From positions 62,001-126,000 of the forward strand of contig CAMHMJ010000003.1 of assembly GCA_946186185.1 (NCBI GenBank): 64,000 bases of DNA, written 5' to 3'. The position numbers and the translations under genes were made by a program. How positions within the stretch are numbered: the stretch's first letter is position 1; each line of letters opens with the position of its first letter. Below the pieces are notes generated by a model. The model was given only the letters and a program-made list of their open reading frames with translations. It searched no databases and was not told where the DNA came from. Below are positions 9,673-18,462 of this stretch, in pieces. Origin of the DNA: an uncultured Treponema sp. (GTDB taxonomy: Bacteria; Spirochaetota; Spirochaetia; Treponematales; Treponemataceae).

Positions 9673-9692
9673 TTTCCTCTGAAAATAAAACT

Positions 9693-9721
9693 TTGCGGTA
9701 TTGATTTTTATAGAGTACAAT
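9693..9721 (+). promoter_or_regulatory. putative promoter for the chemoreceptor gene
   Basis: TTGCGG (9693-9698), a 17-bp spacer and TACAAT (9716-9721). The ATG is 30 bp downstream with GGAG before it. No flagellar sigma-28 motif was found here. Confidence 0.45.
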
Positions 9722-9751
9722 TATATATATTTGTTTTTTCTGGAGTTAAAA

Positions 9752-11620
9752 ATGAATTTGTTTCAGATTTACATGTTGTTTTTTGGTATAAGTACAGTAA
9801 TCGGGGTTCCGTTGCTTTCTTCTTTTCAGATTACCCAGATCAAAGGTGGAACCTGGTCAGAGTGGGCTTCCAGTCTTGGTGCTTCCTTGGGGCCGGCAGC
9901 GGGCGTTTTTATCATTGTTACTATAGTAAGCTACCTCATTATGAAGCCTCTTTTGAATCTGATAAAAAAGGCTGAAACAGAGTCCATTACAGAGGAAGAA
10001 AAGGCTGGCGTAGAAAAAATTCTTAAAAAAATCAGAATTATCACAACTTGTGCCCTGATGGCTGGTTACCCGGTTGGAAACGGAGCTACAATTATCATCA
10101 AAACTTTGAAGGGTAAGGTAAACTATAATCTTACGGACTTAATCATTATCATGATTTTGATTCTGTTTTATGGTTTTACCGCCGTTCAGTATTCCGTAAA
10201 GAGCTTTGCAACCCTTTCAAGAAAAGAACTGTATAAGCTGAAGCTTGTAAACTGTGAAGGCTTTAAGCAGTCCACTGTTTCAATGAATATTGGTCAGGCA
10301 ATGGCTGTTGCAAGCGGAAATGTTGTCTGGCATATTTTCTGTTCTGGCTACAGCGCCGTAAAGCACGGCTGGAATGAGAATTTATTTTTCGAAAAGGTGA
10401 TGTTTGGTCTTGTTCAGGCTCTGGTTTTCTGCGGACCTCTGATTGTACTCACCCTTATTCAGCTGCGCCACCGTTTTTCAATTACAATCAATCAGATAAA
10501 AAAACTGCGTACGGAAGGTGATTTACAGAGCCGTATTTATGTTGGCTCCTTTGACGACTTTGGTATCATCATCTCTGAACTAAACCTTCTTATGGATTCA
10601 TTGCGTCATTCTCTCCTGAATCTTAAAAATGAAATTAACACCGTTGATCTGAGTGCGGAAGAGCTTATGAAACTTACGGAATCCTCTTCTTCTGATATTT
10701 CACAGATTGTAAGCAGGTTCCAGTCTCTGAGCGAAGAGGCCGGCCGGCAGTCCAGACTTTTGTCTTCGGTAAACGAAGGTGTCGTAAAGTTGAATAATGA
10801 TGCTGTAAGAGTAAGTGATTTTACCGGTTCTCAGTCTGTTTCAGAAAAAGATAATGAAAGATCCATTACGGAGATGGTTTCTAATTTTGATTCCATCACC
10901 AGTCTTATTTCAAAGGCTCAGAAGCTTTCAAATTCACTTACGGAAGAATCTGTTTCCGGTAGTGCAGAGGTAAGAAATACACAGGAAGTTATCAACGGCA
11001 TTTCTGAAATGTCAAAGCGAATGATTGAAGTAATTAAGGTGATTCAGGCCATTGCTTCTCAGACGAATCTTCTTGCAATGAATGCGGCAATTGAGGCGGC
11101 TCATGCCGGGGAGGCCGGAAAGGGCTTCAGCGTTGTTGCCGATGAAATCCGTAAGCTTTCTGAATCTACCCAGCAGTCAACCAAGGATATCAGTAATCTC
11201 ATCAATGAAATTGCAAAGTCAATGGAAGCGGGGTCTGCAAATATGGAGCTTACCAGCACTGCCTTTAATAGAATCCAGAAGGATATTGAGGAACAGAGCC
11301 TTGTTGTAGGTGAAATTTCCAAGACCATGGCACGCCAGTCAAACGATGCTAATTCGATTCTTTCCAATACTAACGAGATTGTAAAGCAGGTTGAAGAAGT
11401 GAGCGAGCTTACCAAAAATCAGGCAAACTACACGGACGAAATTCTCCACGATTTGAATCAGGTTGTTTCAGTGACAGGGGAAGTAACGGACTATGTTTCT
11501 CAGTCGGAAGATGTTGTAAAAAACTTTTCCAGTTCTTTCAGTACTGTCCGGGAAAAGGCCGAAGCGAACAAGAAAGCTGTTGTTGCAATTACGGCGGAAC
11601 TGGATAAGTTTAAGCTGTAG
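9752..11620 (+). CDS. methyl-accepting chemotaxis protein with multi-span membrane N-terminus
   Basis: A chemoreceptor that would pass signals to CheW/CheA at the cell pole. Residues 1-250 hold several hydrophobic spans with no large periplasmic sensor domain between them, so sensing may be by the membrane part or through a partner protein. A HAMP-like segment follows (about 240-300). The cytoplasmic coiled coil carries the highly conserved hairpin tip near residues 430-470 (QTNLLAMNAAIEAAHAGE, VVADEIRKLSE). ATG 9752 has TGGAG 7 bp upstream; the longer TTG frame start lacks one. It has its own promoter and preceding terminator but sits between starch hydrolase genes, which suggests taxis linked to starch or maltodextrin. 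That link is an inference. Confidence 0.93.
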   Translation: MNLFQIYMLFFGISTVIGVPLLSSFQITQIKGGTWSEWASSLGASLGPAAGVFIIVTIVSYLIMKPLLNLIKKAETESITEEEKAGVEKILKKIRIITTCALMAGYPVGNGATIIIKTLKGKVNYNLTDLIIIMILILFYGFTAVQYSVKSFATLSRKELYKLKLVNCEGFKQSTVSMNIGQAMAVASGNVVWHIFCSGYSAVKHGWNENLFFEKVMFGLVQALVFCGPLIVLTLIQLRHRFSITINQIKKLRTEGDLQSRIYVGSFDDFGIIISELNLLMDSLRHSLLNLKNEINTVDLSAEELMKLTESSSSDISQIVSRFQSLSEEAGRQSRLLSSVNEGVVKLNNDAVRVSDFTGSQSVSEKDNERSITEMVSNFDSITSLISKAQKLSNSLTEESVSGSAEVRNTQEVINGISEMSKRMIEVIKVIQAIASQTNLLAMNAAIEAAHAGEAGKGFSVVADEIRKLSESTQQSTKDISNLINEIAKSMEAGSANMELTSTAFNRIQKDIEEQSLVVGEISKTMARQSNDANSILSNTNEIVKQVEEVSELTKNQANYTDEILHDLNQVVSVTGEVTDYVSQSEDVVKNFSSSFSTVREKAEANKKAVVAITAELDKFKL

Positions 11621-11723
11621 GTGTTACAGGTGCCTTGCTTCTAATTATTTCGTAAGAAGTGAAGATTTTTTGTCATTTGGACCAAAACGCGAAAATTTTT
11701 CTTTCCTTATTTGAATTCCTCCC

Positions 11724-11752
11724 TTACAATGGGAGATGTTACTTTTTATAAA
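11724..11752 (+). promoter_or_regulatory. putative promoter for the pullulanase gene
   Basis: TTACAA (11724-11729), a 17-bp spacer and TATAAA (11747-11752). A small CTCCC/GGGAG palindrome overlaps the -35 box and could be an operator. The -35 match is weak. Confidence 0.4.
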
Positions 11753-11766
11753 ATAAGGATGGAAAA

Positions 11767-14700
11767 ATGAAAAAGTTTGGAGGAACTTTTTTGTGCATTC
11801 TGACTTTGTTGTGTTTGTCAGGATGCAGCAATGTTTTTCAGAAGCAGGGGGAAAAGGCTTCTGATTTAGAGTACGGTTCAATAACCATTGTTCAAAAAAA
11901 AGATGGAACGGACTCCAGAGCCCTGGATGTTTCCGAAATTACTTCCGCAACTGTAACTGTAAGCGGTTACGGGATGACTGATGTAAAAAAAGAAAATGTT
12001 ACAATTTCTGAAGGAACAGGTTCCTGTACAATTGATAATATCCCGACAGGTTCAAATCGCGTTGTAACCGTTAAGTCAAATATCGACGGCGCTGTAATCC
12101 GCGGTGTTTGTAATGTTGTTCCCGGAGATTTCAACCAGTGCGAAGTTAACTGGGATTCAACAGCCATTGCAAGTGTTTACTATAATTTGATTAAATCAGG
12201 AACGAATATTTCTTCTGTTGAAAGCTCTTCGTTCAGTTCAAAAATTCCAGAAGTTCATGCAAGTCTATTTAAATCAAGCGAGTTTGCTGCTGCGTTTAAG
12301 GCGGCAGGATTTAATGCTTCCGGAATATCTTCTGCTGATTATGTTCTTGATTACGGCAATATCATTGTAAATTATTCGAATACAAACGGTTATACTGTTC
12401 AGGTTACAGATATCGCTTCTGAAAAAACAACTTTTACAAAGGCTTCCGGAACTGCGACTTTAAAAGGTTTCCCGGGAGAATGTAAATTAAAGGTTTTTGA
12501 TGCAACTGGAACTTTGAAAGAAACAAAAGATGTTGTTGTTGCCAGTGGTAAGGATACAACAATTAATCTTGAATATGGAACCGGTGTAGATTTTTCTAAT
12601 AGAACGATTATTTTTGTGAAAGCTGGTTCTGCTCCTAATATCTGGGCGTGGGAAGAAGATGGAGCAGCTTTGTCGGATGGACAAGGCGGAGTTTGGAAAG
12701 TATCTTCAACTGCAACAAAGATGGTCCCTGTAACATCTGATTATATGGCTAACCCAAGTGGCTGGTACATGATTGATTATACGTATAAGGCAGATGGGAC
12801 AACAAAACTTGCGACAGGTAAGACTATTAAGTTCAAGTTAAACTGGTCTGACCCTGAACTTACAGGTGCTGCCGGAACTTTCTGGTATGATTCTACTTCG
12901 ACAACATCAAACCCTTCTCCTGTGATAGCAGGTTTGTCTGTTACTGTAGTAAACCCGGCTGTTCCATTGCCGCCGACTGTTAGCTGTAATTTCAGCGACG
13001 GCGACGAAATCGATGTAAACGGTTCTGTTACCTTCACTGTTGAAAGTGAAAATACTTCTCTTACCAGCGGAACTTATACTGTTGGAAGCCGCACTGGCAC
13101 ATTGGCTGTGGGAACGAATAAAATCGACCTTCCTTCCGGTCTTTCTGCAGGACAGACTATTACAGTTTCTGCAATTGTTGAAAATGAAAAGGGAAGTGAC
13201 AGTCTTTCAATTTCTCTTACTACTGCCGAAATCGCCCAGCCAAGCACTCCGACTCGCCTTGGTGCTTTCTATGAAAGATGCGCCACAAGCTTCAGTATCT
13301 GGTCGCCGGATTCTTCGAATGTAAAGGTAGCCGTAAAGAAGCAGGGTGAAACAAGCTTTACGGAATATACTTGTACAAAGGGTTTTACAGTTGACGGCGG
13401 CTATCCTGACAGTTCGAATATTTATGGCGTTACTGTAATGGGTGACTGTAATCTTGCAGAATACCAGTTCTATGTTGGTGGAAAGGCTGTTCGCGACCCT
13501 TATGGAAAGATGGTGAAGTATGACGGAAATCACCAAAAATCAAATAAAATTGCCGATGGAACTGAAAACGGTTTCAGCTATACTTCTTATGCAGGTTCAA
13601 GCATTAATATTGTAATGGATATGGATTCCACAGATCCAGTAGGAGGCTGGGCTGCCCGTCCGGTGCTTGAGAATCGCTGTGATGCAATCGTTTACGAAGT
13701 TCATGTTGCTGACTTTACTAGTGATTCAACCTGGAACGGAACAGAAGCGAACCGCGGAAAATTCCCAGGCATGGTTGAAACAGGAACAACCTATTCAACT
13801 GTAAAAACCGGTATAGATCACTTAAAGGAGCTTGGAATTACACATGTTCAGATTCTTCCGATGTATGACTTTGCAACAAAGTACAACAATACTTTGAACG
13901 ACATTTATAACTGGGGTTATGACCCTGTAAATTACAATGTTCCGGAAGACCGCTATTCAACATGCCCTGGCGATTATGTTGAACGTGTTCGGGAAGTTAA
14001 AACCATGATTAATGAGTTCCATAAGAATGGAATCCGCGTAATTATGGATGTCGTTTATAATCATACTTTTTCAAAAGAAATGTTCAACTCTATTTCTTCT
14101 CAGTATTATACCTCCACAGATCTTTCTGGTTGTGGAAACAGTATAAATACTGGCGTTTCTATGGTCAGCCGTATGATTCGCGATAGCCTTGAATATTGGG
14201 CAGAAGAATACAACATTGACGGTTTCCGTTTTGATCTTTTGGGAATTTATCATACGTCAGCCGTAAAAAATTGGGGTGAATACCTTAACAATGAGAACGA
14301 GGAAACTAAAAACGTGAAACTCTTAATGTACGGGGAACCTTGGAACGGCTATGCAAACGATTCAGAAGAGAGTGCAAAGGTGCGTATGAGTGCAGTAAGT
14401 TCTTTGGGTAATGCACATGTCGGCGTATTTAATGGAAAATACCGTCAGTCTTTGAAGGGGGCAAATGACAAGGCCGCAAGGGGCTATATTTTCAATAAGA
14501 ATGAAGACGATGGAACTGCTTATGCTGCAAATATTGCTGTAGGTTTGAAAGGTTCTGGAACTTCACTTGATAAAACAGGTTGTTCAGATACATCCGGAAG
14601 TTGGACACGCTTCTTTACGAGTAGTCCTTCCCAGTCGATCAACTATATGTTTGCTCATGATAATCTTTGTTATTGGGATAAAATCAATACTGCCGGAGTT

Positions 14701-15171
14701 ACTGATAACGATTATAAAAAGAGAATCGTCAAGTTTGGTCACGGAATCCTTCTTGTAAGCCAGGGAATTCCATTCATCCATGCAGGTGATGAATTTTTGC
14801 GCACAAAAGCAAAAGGTGCAGGAAGTTCCATGAGCCACAACAGCTACATGGCAGGAATTGAAACAAACTCTATCGACTGGAGCCTGAAGGCTGCAAATAA
14901 GTCAGTGTTCCAGTATCATGCAGATTTGATAGCTCTTCGTAAAGCTCATGACGGTCTTAGAAACAGAAATGGTGTTGGAACCACAGAATGTGTAGATAAT
15001 GCAGTAAAATATTATGTTCAGGATAAAAATGGAACAAAACTTTGTATCGTTGTAAATCCTGGAAATGAAATTGATAATCCAGTAAGTGGAACAAAGATTT
15101 TTGATATTAATGGTGCAAATGCAACTTCAAAGAAATGTGAAGGAACTGCAGTCACTATTATTCAGTATTAA
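11767..15171 (+). CDS. type I pullulanase-like GH13 lipoprotein
   Basis: Predicted debranching enzyme cutting alpha-1,6 bonds in pullulan or amylopectin, lipid-anchored through Cys20 (LSGC). Order: the shared N-terminal module (DSRALDVSEITSA, about 40-180), the second shared segment (about 195-275), a starch-binding-like module (about 280-376), an Ig-like domain (about 402-490), a CBM48-type domain (about 495-600) and a GH13 barrel. The YNWGYDP motif typical of type I pullulanases is at 714-720. Catalytic residues: Asp823 (FRFD), Glu857 (YGEPW) and Asp965 (AHDN). The SD is AAGGATGG. It probably shares a transcript with the next gene, 98 bp on. At 1134 aa it is longer than Klebsiella-type minimal cores because of the added modules. 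Confidence 0.93.
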   Translation: MKKFGGTFLCILTLLCLSGCSNVFQKQGEKASDLEYGSITIVQKKDGTDSRALDVSEITSATVTVSGYGMTDVKKENVTISEGTGSCTIDNIPTGSNRVVTVKSNIDGAVIRGVCNVVPGDFNQCEVNWDSTAIASVYYNLIKSGTNISSVESSSFSSKIPEVHASLFKSSEFAAAFKAAGFNASGISSADYVLDYGNIIVNYSNTNGYTVQVTDIASEKTTFTKASGTATLKGFPGECKLKVFDATGTLKETKDVVVASGKDTTINLEYGTGVDFSNRTIIFVKAGSAPNIWAWEEDGAALSDGQGGVWKVSSTATKMVPVTSDYMANPSGWYMIDYTYKADGTTKLATGKTIKFKLNWSDPELTGAAGTFWYDSTSTTSNPSPVIAGLSVTVVNPAVPLPPTVSCNFSDGDEIDVNGSVTFTVESENTSLTSGTYTVGSRTGTLAVGTNKIDLPSGLSAGQTITVSAIVENEKGSDSLSISLTTAEIAQPSTPTRLGAFYERCATSFSIWSPDSSNVKVAVKKQGETSFTEYTCTKGFTVDGGYPDSSNIYGVTVMGDCNLAEYQFYVGGKAVRDPYGKMVKYDGNHQKSNKIADGTENGFSYTSYAGSSINIVMDMDSTDPVGGWAARPVLENRCDAIVYEVHVADFTSDSTWNGTEANRGKFPGMVETGTTYSTVKTGIDHLKELGITHVQILPMYDFATKYNNTLNDIYNWGYDPVNYNVPEDRYSTCPGDYVERVREVKTMINEFHKNGIRVIMDVVYNHTFSKEMFNSISSQYYTSTDLSGCGNSINTGVSMVSRMIRDSLEYWAEEYNIDGFRFDLLGIYHTSAVKNWGEYLNNENEETKNVKLLMYGEPWNGYANDSEESAKVRMSAVSSLGNAHVGVFNGKYRQSLKGANDKAARGYIFNKNEDDGTAYAANIAVGLKGSGTSLDKTGCSDTSGSWTRFFTSSPSQSINYMFAHDNLCYWDKINTAGVTDNDYKKRIVKFGHGILLVSQGIPFIHAGDEFLRTKAKGAGSSMSHNSYMAGIETNSIDWSLKAANKSVFQYHADLIALRKAHDGLRNRNGVGTTECVDNAVKYYVQDKNGTKLCIVVNPGNEIDNPVSGTKIFDINGANATSKKCEGTAVTIIQY

Positions 15172-15198
15172 AGAGAAATAAAGAGGGAAAAAAAATAG

Positions 15199-15229
15199 AA
15201 CCTTCTGCACCTGGGAAATGCGGAAGGTT
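15199..15229 (+). other. hairpin between pullulanase and next lipoprotein gene
   Basis: An 11-bp stem AACCTTCTGCA/TGCGGAAGGTT (one G-U pair) with no T-run after it. It is more likely an mRNA-stabilising or processing hairpin inside an operon than a terminator. Confidence 0.5.
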
Positions 15230-15269
15230 AGGGAGAGGCGGCACAGCTGTTTTTCTCAGGAGGAATTTA

Positions 15270-17921
15270 ATGAAAAAGAATGGTGTGGTGGCACTGGTTG
15301 CCGCTGCGTTGCTGGCTGGTATTGGACTTTTCGGGTGTTCCAATGAGGTGGAGACGGCGTCCGAAAACGGCGTAAAATATGGTTCTTTGATTTTCAATAC
15401 GGAAGAGGCTTCTCCACGAAAGATTGACGGTTCTGATATTAAGACGGCAACGATTAATGTGTATTCCGGCTCAAAAATAATTACAAAGTCTGATGTGGCT
15501 CTTACTGGGGGCACCGGAAGTACAACTGTTGACGGAATCCCATACGGTAAGAATTGTATTGTTGAAGTAATCGGTTATAAGGCAAACGGAGTTGAAGGAA
15601 AGCGGCTTTATGCGGTAACTGACATCCTGCAGGCCGTAAATACAATTGAAAAAATTGAGGACGGTCCGGCTTCAGCCAAGGGAAAAGCCTATCTTGCGCT
15701 GAAAAACGCTGGGGTTGATATTACAAAAGTTACCCTTTCAGGTTTTGCTGATTCAAAAAGCTCTTATACTTTTGACGCAGAAAGTTTTGCTACGGCTTAC
15801 AAGACTAATTCTTCTGTAAATCCTTCTGCTTATTATACTGTGGCAGGAACATTGACTCTCTCTAAGCTTGTGAATGCAAACGGTTACACGATTTGGGTAA
15901 ATGATCCGTCAAGCGATAAGCTTGAAATCAAATCCAACAGCCAGACCAGCGGAGCAATTTCCAATGTTGCTCCGGGAGAATGGACTGTTTATGTAAACGA
16001 CGGAAACAGCACAAAAAATGCAGGCAAAGTAAATATGACTTCAAGCGGTGCGACTTTCGATGAGCAGATTGGTCATAACGGTTACAGAGTTCATTTATAC
16101 AATGTTACTGATGCATGGACAGACCCAACTCTTTATGCGTACTCTTCTGATGAAGCTAATAATAATGGTTGGAATACTGTTCATATGACTCCAGAAACAA
16201 CTGGATTTTATCTTGATTTGACTTATAGTTGGATTGAGGCTGGTTCGTCACGGGTTATTTTTTATCAGAATGATTCAAATCGTTATCCGGCAGATGGTGC
16301 TGCTGGAGAAATTATTCCTTCTGGTAAGACCGAAGCCTGGTACGATTTGTCTAGTCATGCATGGACTGATGCTCCTGATTTTGTTTCTCATGACGCAATC
16401 TTAAAATCCATCAGCGTAAACGGAACTGCCCTTACAGATTTTGCAGCGGCAACTCTGTCCTATAATACAAAAATTGCAAGCGGTGTGGAAAATGCTACAG
16501 TAACTGCCGTTGCAAACGATTCTAAGGCGACTGTAGTTGTTTCTCCAAGCGGCAGCACAGCACTTTCTGCAGGTGAAACAAAGGCCTTTACAATAACTGT
16601 AACTGCGGAAGACGAAACTACAACTAAAACATATACAGTGAACGTTACCCGAAAAAAGCCGGTGGTTGATGATGTAAGCATTACGGGAATCACAGTAAAC
16701 GGCGCTGCCGCAAGCGGTTCGGGAACTGCATATACCTTTACAAAAACCGGAAGCGACGAAAGTCTTGTAATTTCTTCAATTGTTGCAACTCCAACTGACA
16801 GCACTGCTCAGGTTTCATACGGCACGACACCAGCTACTGTTGCCAGCGGAACTACTGCCAATGTTACAATCATTGTAACTAATGGAAGCAAATCCGCAAC
16901 TTACACTCTGACGATTTCTTATACACAGCGGGTTTCTTCTGGACAGTACGGAACAAACGATAAGGGAAAGGGTGTTAATAAGACGATTTCAAGCTGGTCT
17001 GACTGGACAGAAGGTATGCAGATTGCCCGAGGTGCGGCTTACGATGATCCTAGAACCTGGACAGGCATTCAGGAAGTACCATACGATGCTTACGCATTAT
17101 ACGCGGCTTATGATGATACAAACTTGTATATTATGGTTGAACTTACAAATATTGTAGATCGAGCAAGTTTTATGTTCCATGATTATGCAGCAAGTGATAA
17201 CGCATGGTGGAATAACCGCGATATTCCTCTTGGACTTGCAATTAATACAGGTGCCCCAATTGTAGCAAATGGTCCTTATCTTGATTCTGATTCTGTAATC
17301 TGGGGCGGGGCAAATGGAGGAATTGAATTTACAGACAGAGAAGGCTTTGACTGGATGCTTTATCATTCTTCGAAATACGGTACTTTTGCAGATACTGGTG
17401 CATTTGTAGGTGTAGGAGAACCTGGTTTCTTCCATGTTCAGAGTGACGGTTATTTTAGCTATAATACAGAAACAGATAAAACTCGTTGTCTTTCAGTTGA
17501 TACTGGTACTACAACAGGAACTTCTGGTATTGATATCAAATATATGCGTAAGTGTGCAGTTAGTAAAACTGTTAATTATGAATCTACTCCATCTGATAAC
17601 AGAAAAACTTCAGAACAGACAGGTGCTGACTTGATGTCAAGTGACACTTATACATCTGTAACAACTAATAATCTTGATATGAGTTACTGGTACACAATCC
17701 CTCTTTCAACATTAGGAATTGATAAGTCTTATATTGAAACAAATGGTATTGGTGTTCGCCAGCTAACTACAGGCGGTGGTTCTTTAATGGATTGCTTGCC
17801 ATGGGATGAAAGCATGGTTGATAATGCCGGAGAATATTATTCTGGAGCTAATGATTATTCTTCGAAAGAAAAAGAAGATGTTGATACAATTACCTCACCA
17901 CAGGCCCGCATCGGAAAATAG
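15270..17921 (+). CDS. non-catalytic carbohydrate-binding lipoprotein of the starch cluster
   Basis: A lipoprotein (Cys23, LFGC) with no recognisable hydrolase domain. Order: the shared N-terminal module (SPRKIDGSDIKTA, about 45-165), the second shared segment (about 185-265), a CBM25/26-like starch-binding module (about 271-368), a cadherin-like beta-sandwich repeat (PF12733-like, about 373-462), a second variant of it (about 466-553), and a C-terminal region (about 558-883) with the AYDDTNLYIMVE pattern of CBM9/DOMON-like domains. A role as a surface starch-binding protein, comparable in job to SusE/F, is inferred from its modules and neighbours. The SD is AGGAGG. The C-terminal region is visibly more A/T-rich than the rest. 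Confidence 0.8.
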   Translation: MKKNGVVALVAAALLAGIGLFGCSNEVETASENGVKYGSLIFNTEEASPRKIDGSDIKTATINVYSGSKIITKSDVALTGGTGSTTVDGIPYGKNCIVEVIGYKANGVEGKRLYAVTDILQAVNTIEKIEDGPASAKGKAYLALKNAGVDITKVTLSGFADSKSSYTFDAESFATAYKTNSSVNPSAYYTVAGTLTLSKLVNANGYTIWVNDPSSDKLEIKSNSQTSGAISNVAPGEWTVYVNDGNSTKNAGKVNMTSSGATFDEQIGHNGYRVHLYNVTDAWTDPTLYAYSSDEANNNGWNTVHMTPETTGFYLDLTYSWIEAGSSRVIFYQNDSNRYPADGAAGEIIPSGKTEAWYDLSSHAWTDAPDFVSHDAILKSISVNGTALTDFAAATLSYNTKIASGVENATVTAVANDSKATVVVSPSGSTALSAGETKAFTITVTAEDETTTKTYTVNVTRKKPVVDDVSITGITVNGAAASGSGTAYTFTKTGSDESLVISSIVATPTDSTAQVSYGTTPATVASGTTANVTIIVTNGSKSATYTLTISYTQRVSSGQYGTNDKGKGVNKTISSWSDWTEGMQIARGAAYDDPRTWTGIQEVPYDAYALYAAYDDTNLYIMVELTNIVDRASFMFHDYAASDNAWWNNRDIPLGLAINTGAPIVANGPYLDSDSVIWGGANGGIEFTDREGFDWMLYHSSKYGTFADTGAFVGVGEPGFFHVQSDGYFSYNTETDKTRCLSVDTGTTTGTSGIDIKYMRKCAVSKTVNYESTPSDNRKTSEQTGADLMSSDTYTSVTTNNLDMSYWYTIPLSTLGIDKSYIETNGIGVRQLTTGGGSLMDCLPWDESMVDNAGEYYSGANDYSSKEKEDVDTITSPQARIGK

Positions 17922-17935
17922 CCTAAAATCTTCTT

Positions 17936-18062
17936 TCGAAGCTTGAGCCTGGCGTTGCGCGCGGCGATTGAGCGCGCTGGAAGGGGTAGCGGACAAGCAA
18001 CAAAGCGGAGAGAATCGGCACTGCTTGCAGGGGCGATTCGTGTAGCGACTTGCTTGGGAGCG
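17936..18062 (+). repeat. intergenic inverted-repeat DNA related to the 39679 element core
   Basis: Contains a CAAGCAA...TTGCTTG inverted repeat and an AGCGCGC palindrome. Its stretch CAACAAAGCGGAG...TGCTTGCA...AGCGACT resembles the core of the inverted-repeat element at 39679-39906. No coding potential is seen. Confidence 0.45.
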
Positions 18063-18089
18063 AGGGGGAGTCTTCCCCCCTCTTTTTTT
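18062..18089 (+). terminator. Rho-independent terminator closing the starch cluster
   Basis: Stem GAGGGGGA/TCCCCCCTC (one bulged base) and seven T residues. It closely resembles the terminator at 4438-4464. Confidence 0.8.
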
Positions 18090-18100
18090 GTCTCTTTTTG

Positions 18101-18141
18101 TTATAGCTATAATTGACAAAATAGCTATATTGTGATATAAA
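18101..18141 (+). promoter_or_regulatory. promoter with palindromic operators for the toxin-antitoxin operon
   Basis: TTGACA (18113-18118), a 17-bp spacer and TATAAA (18136-18141) form a near-ideal promoter. A perfect palindrome TTATAGCTATAA (18101-18112) and a second copy of its core, ATAGCTAT (18121-18128), lie 18 bp apart and flank the -35 box. This is the usual layout for autoregulation by a Phd/YefM antitoxin. Confidence 0.7.
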
Positions 18142-18158
18142 TTCTTATCGGAGGCGTT

Positions 18159-18452
18159 ATGTTGAAAATTCCTCTTTTTGAAGTGAAAAATAAGCTCTCT
18201 TTTTTTGTGGACCTGGTGGAGCAGGGCGAGTGCGTGGAGATTACCAGGCATGGGAGAACGTCTGCATTATTGGTAAAAACAGAAAATATGAATGCAGAAA
18301 AGAAAAAATTTGAAAATTCGCCATTTTATATTGCATATATGAGCTTTAGAAAAAATATAGAGGAAAGTTCTCTGTCGGAAGAGGAATGGAAATCAGCCTT
18401 TGAAATAGAAAGAAAGAGTTCCGAAATGCGTCCTTCGTCAGATTTTGAATAG
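18159..18452 (+). CDS. Phd/YefM-type antitoxin
   Basis: A 97-aa protein whose first 45 residues fit the Phd/YefM DNA-binding fold: MLKIPLFEVKNKLS, then VEQGECVEITRHGRTSALLV. The charged C-terminal half would wrap and block the toxin. Strong SD (GGAGG, 6 bp before ATG). The toxin gene starts 10 bp after its stop. It is expected to repress its own promoter through the TATAGCTATA palindromes just upstream. Confidence 0.85.
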   Translation: MLKIPLFEVKNKLSFFVDLVEQGECVEITRHGRTSALLVKTENMNAEKKKFENSPFYIAYMSFRKNIEESSLSEEEWKSAFEIERKSSEMRPSSDFE

Positions 18453-18462
18453 GAAGGATATT

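Noticed and set aside
1222..17921. Bacteroidetes-type Sus operon acquired by transfer
   Set aside because: No SusC-like TonB-dependent transporter, SusD or SusR. The shared N-terminal modules and short spirochaete-type lipoboxes argue for a native locus, although single domains may have been acquired.
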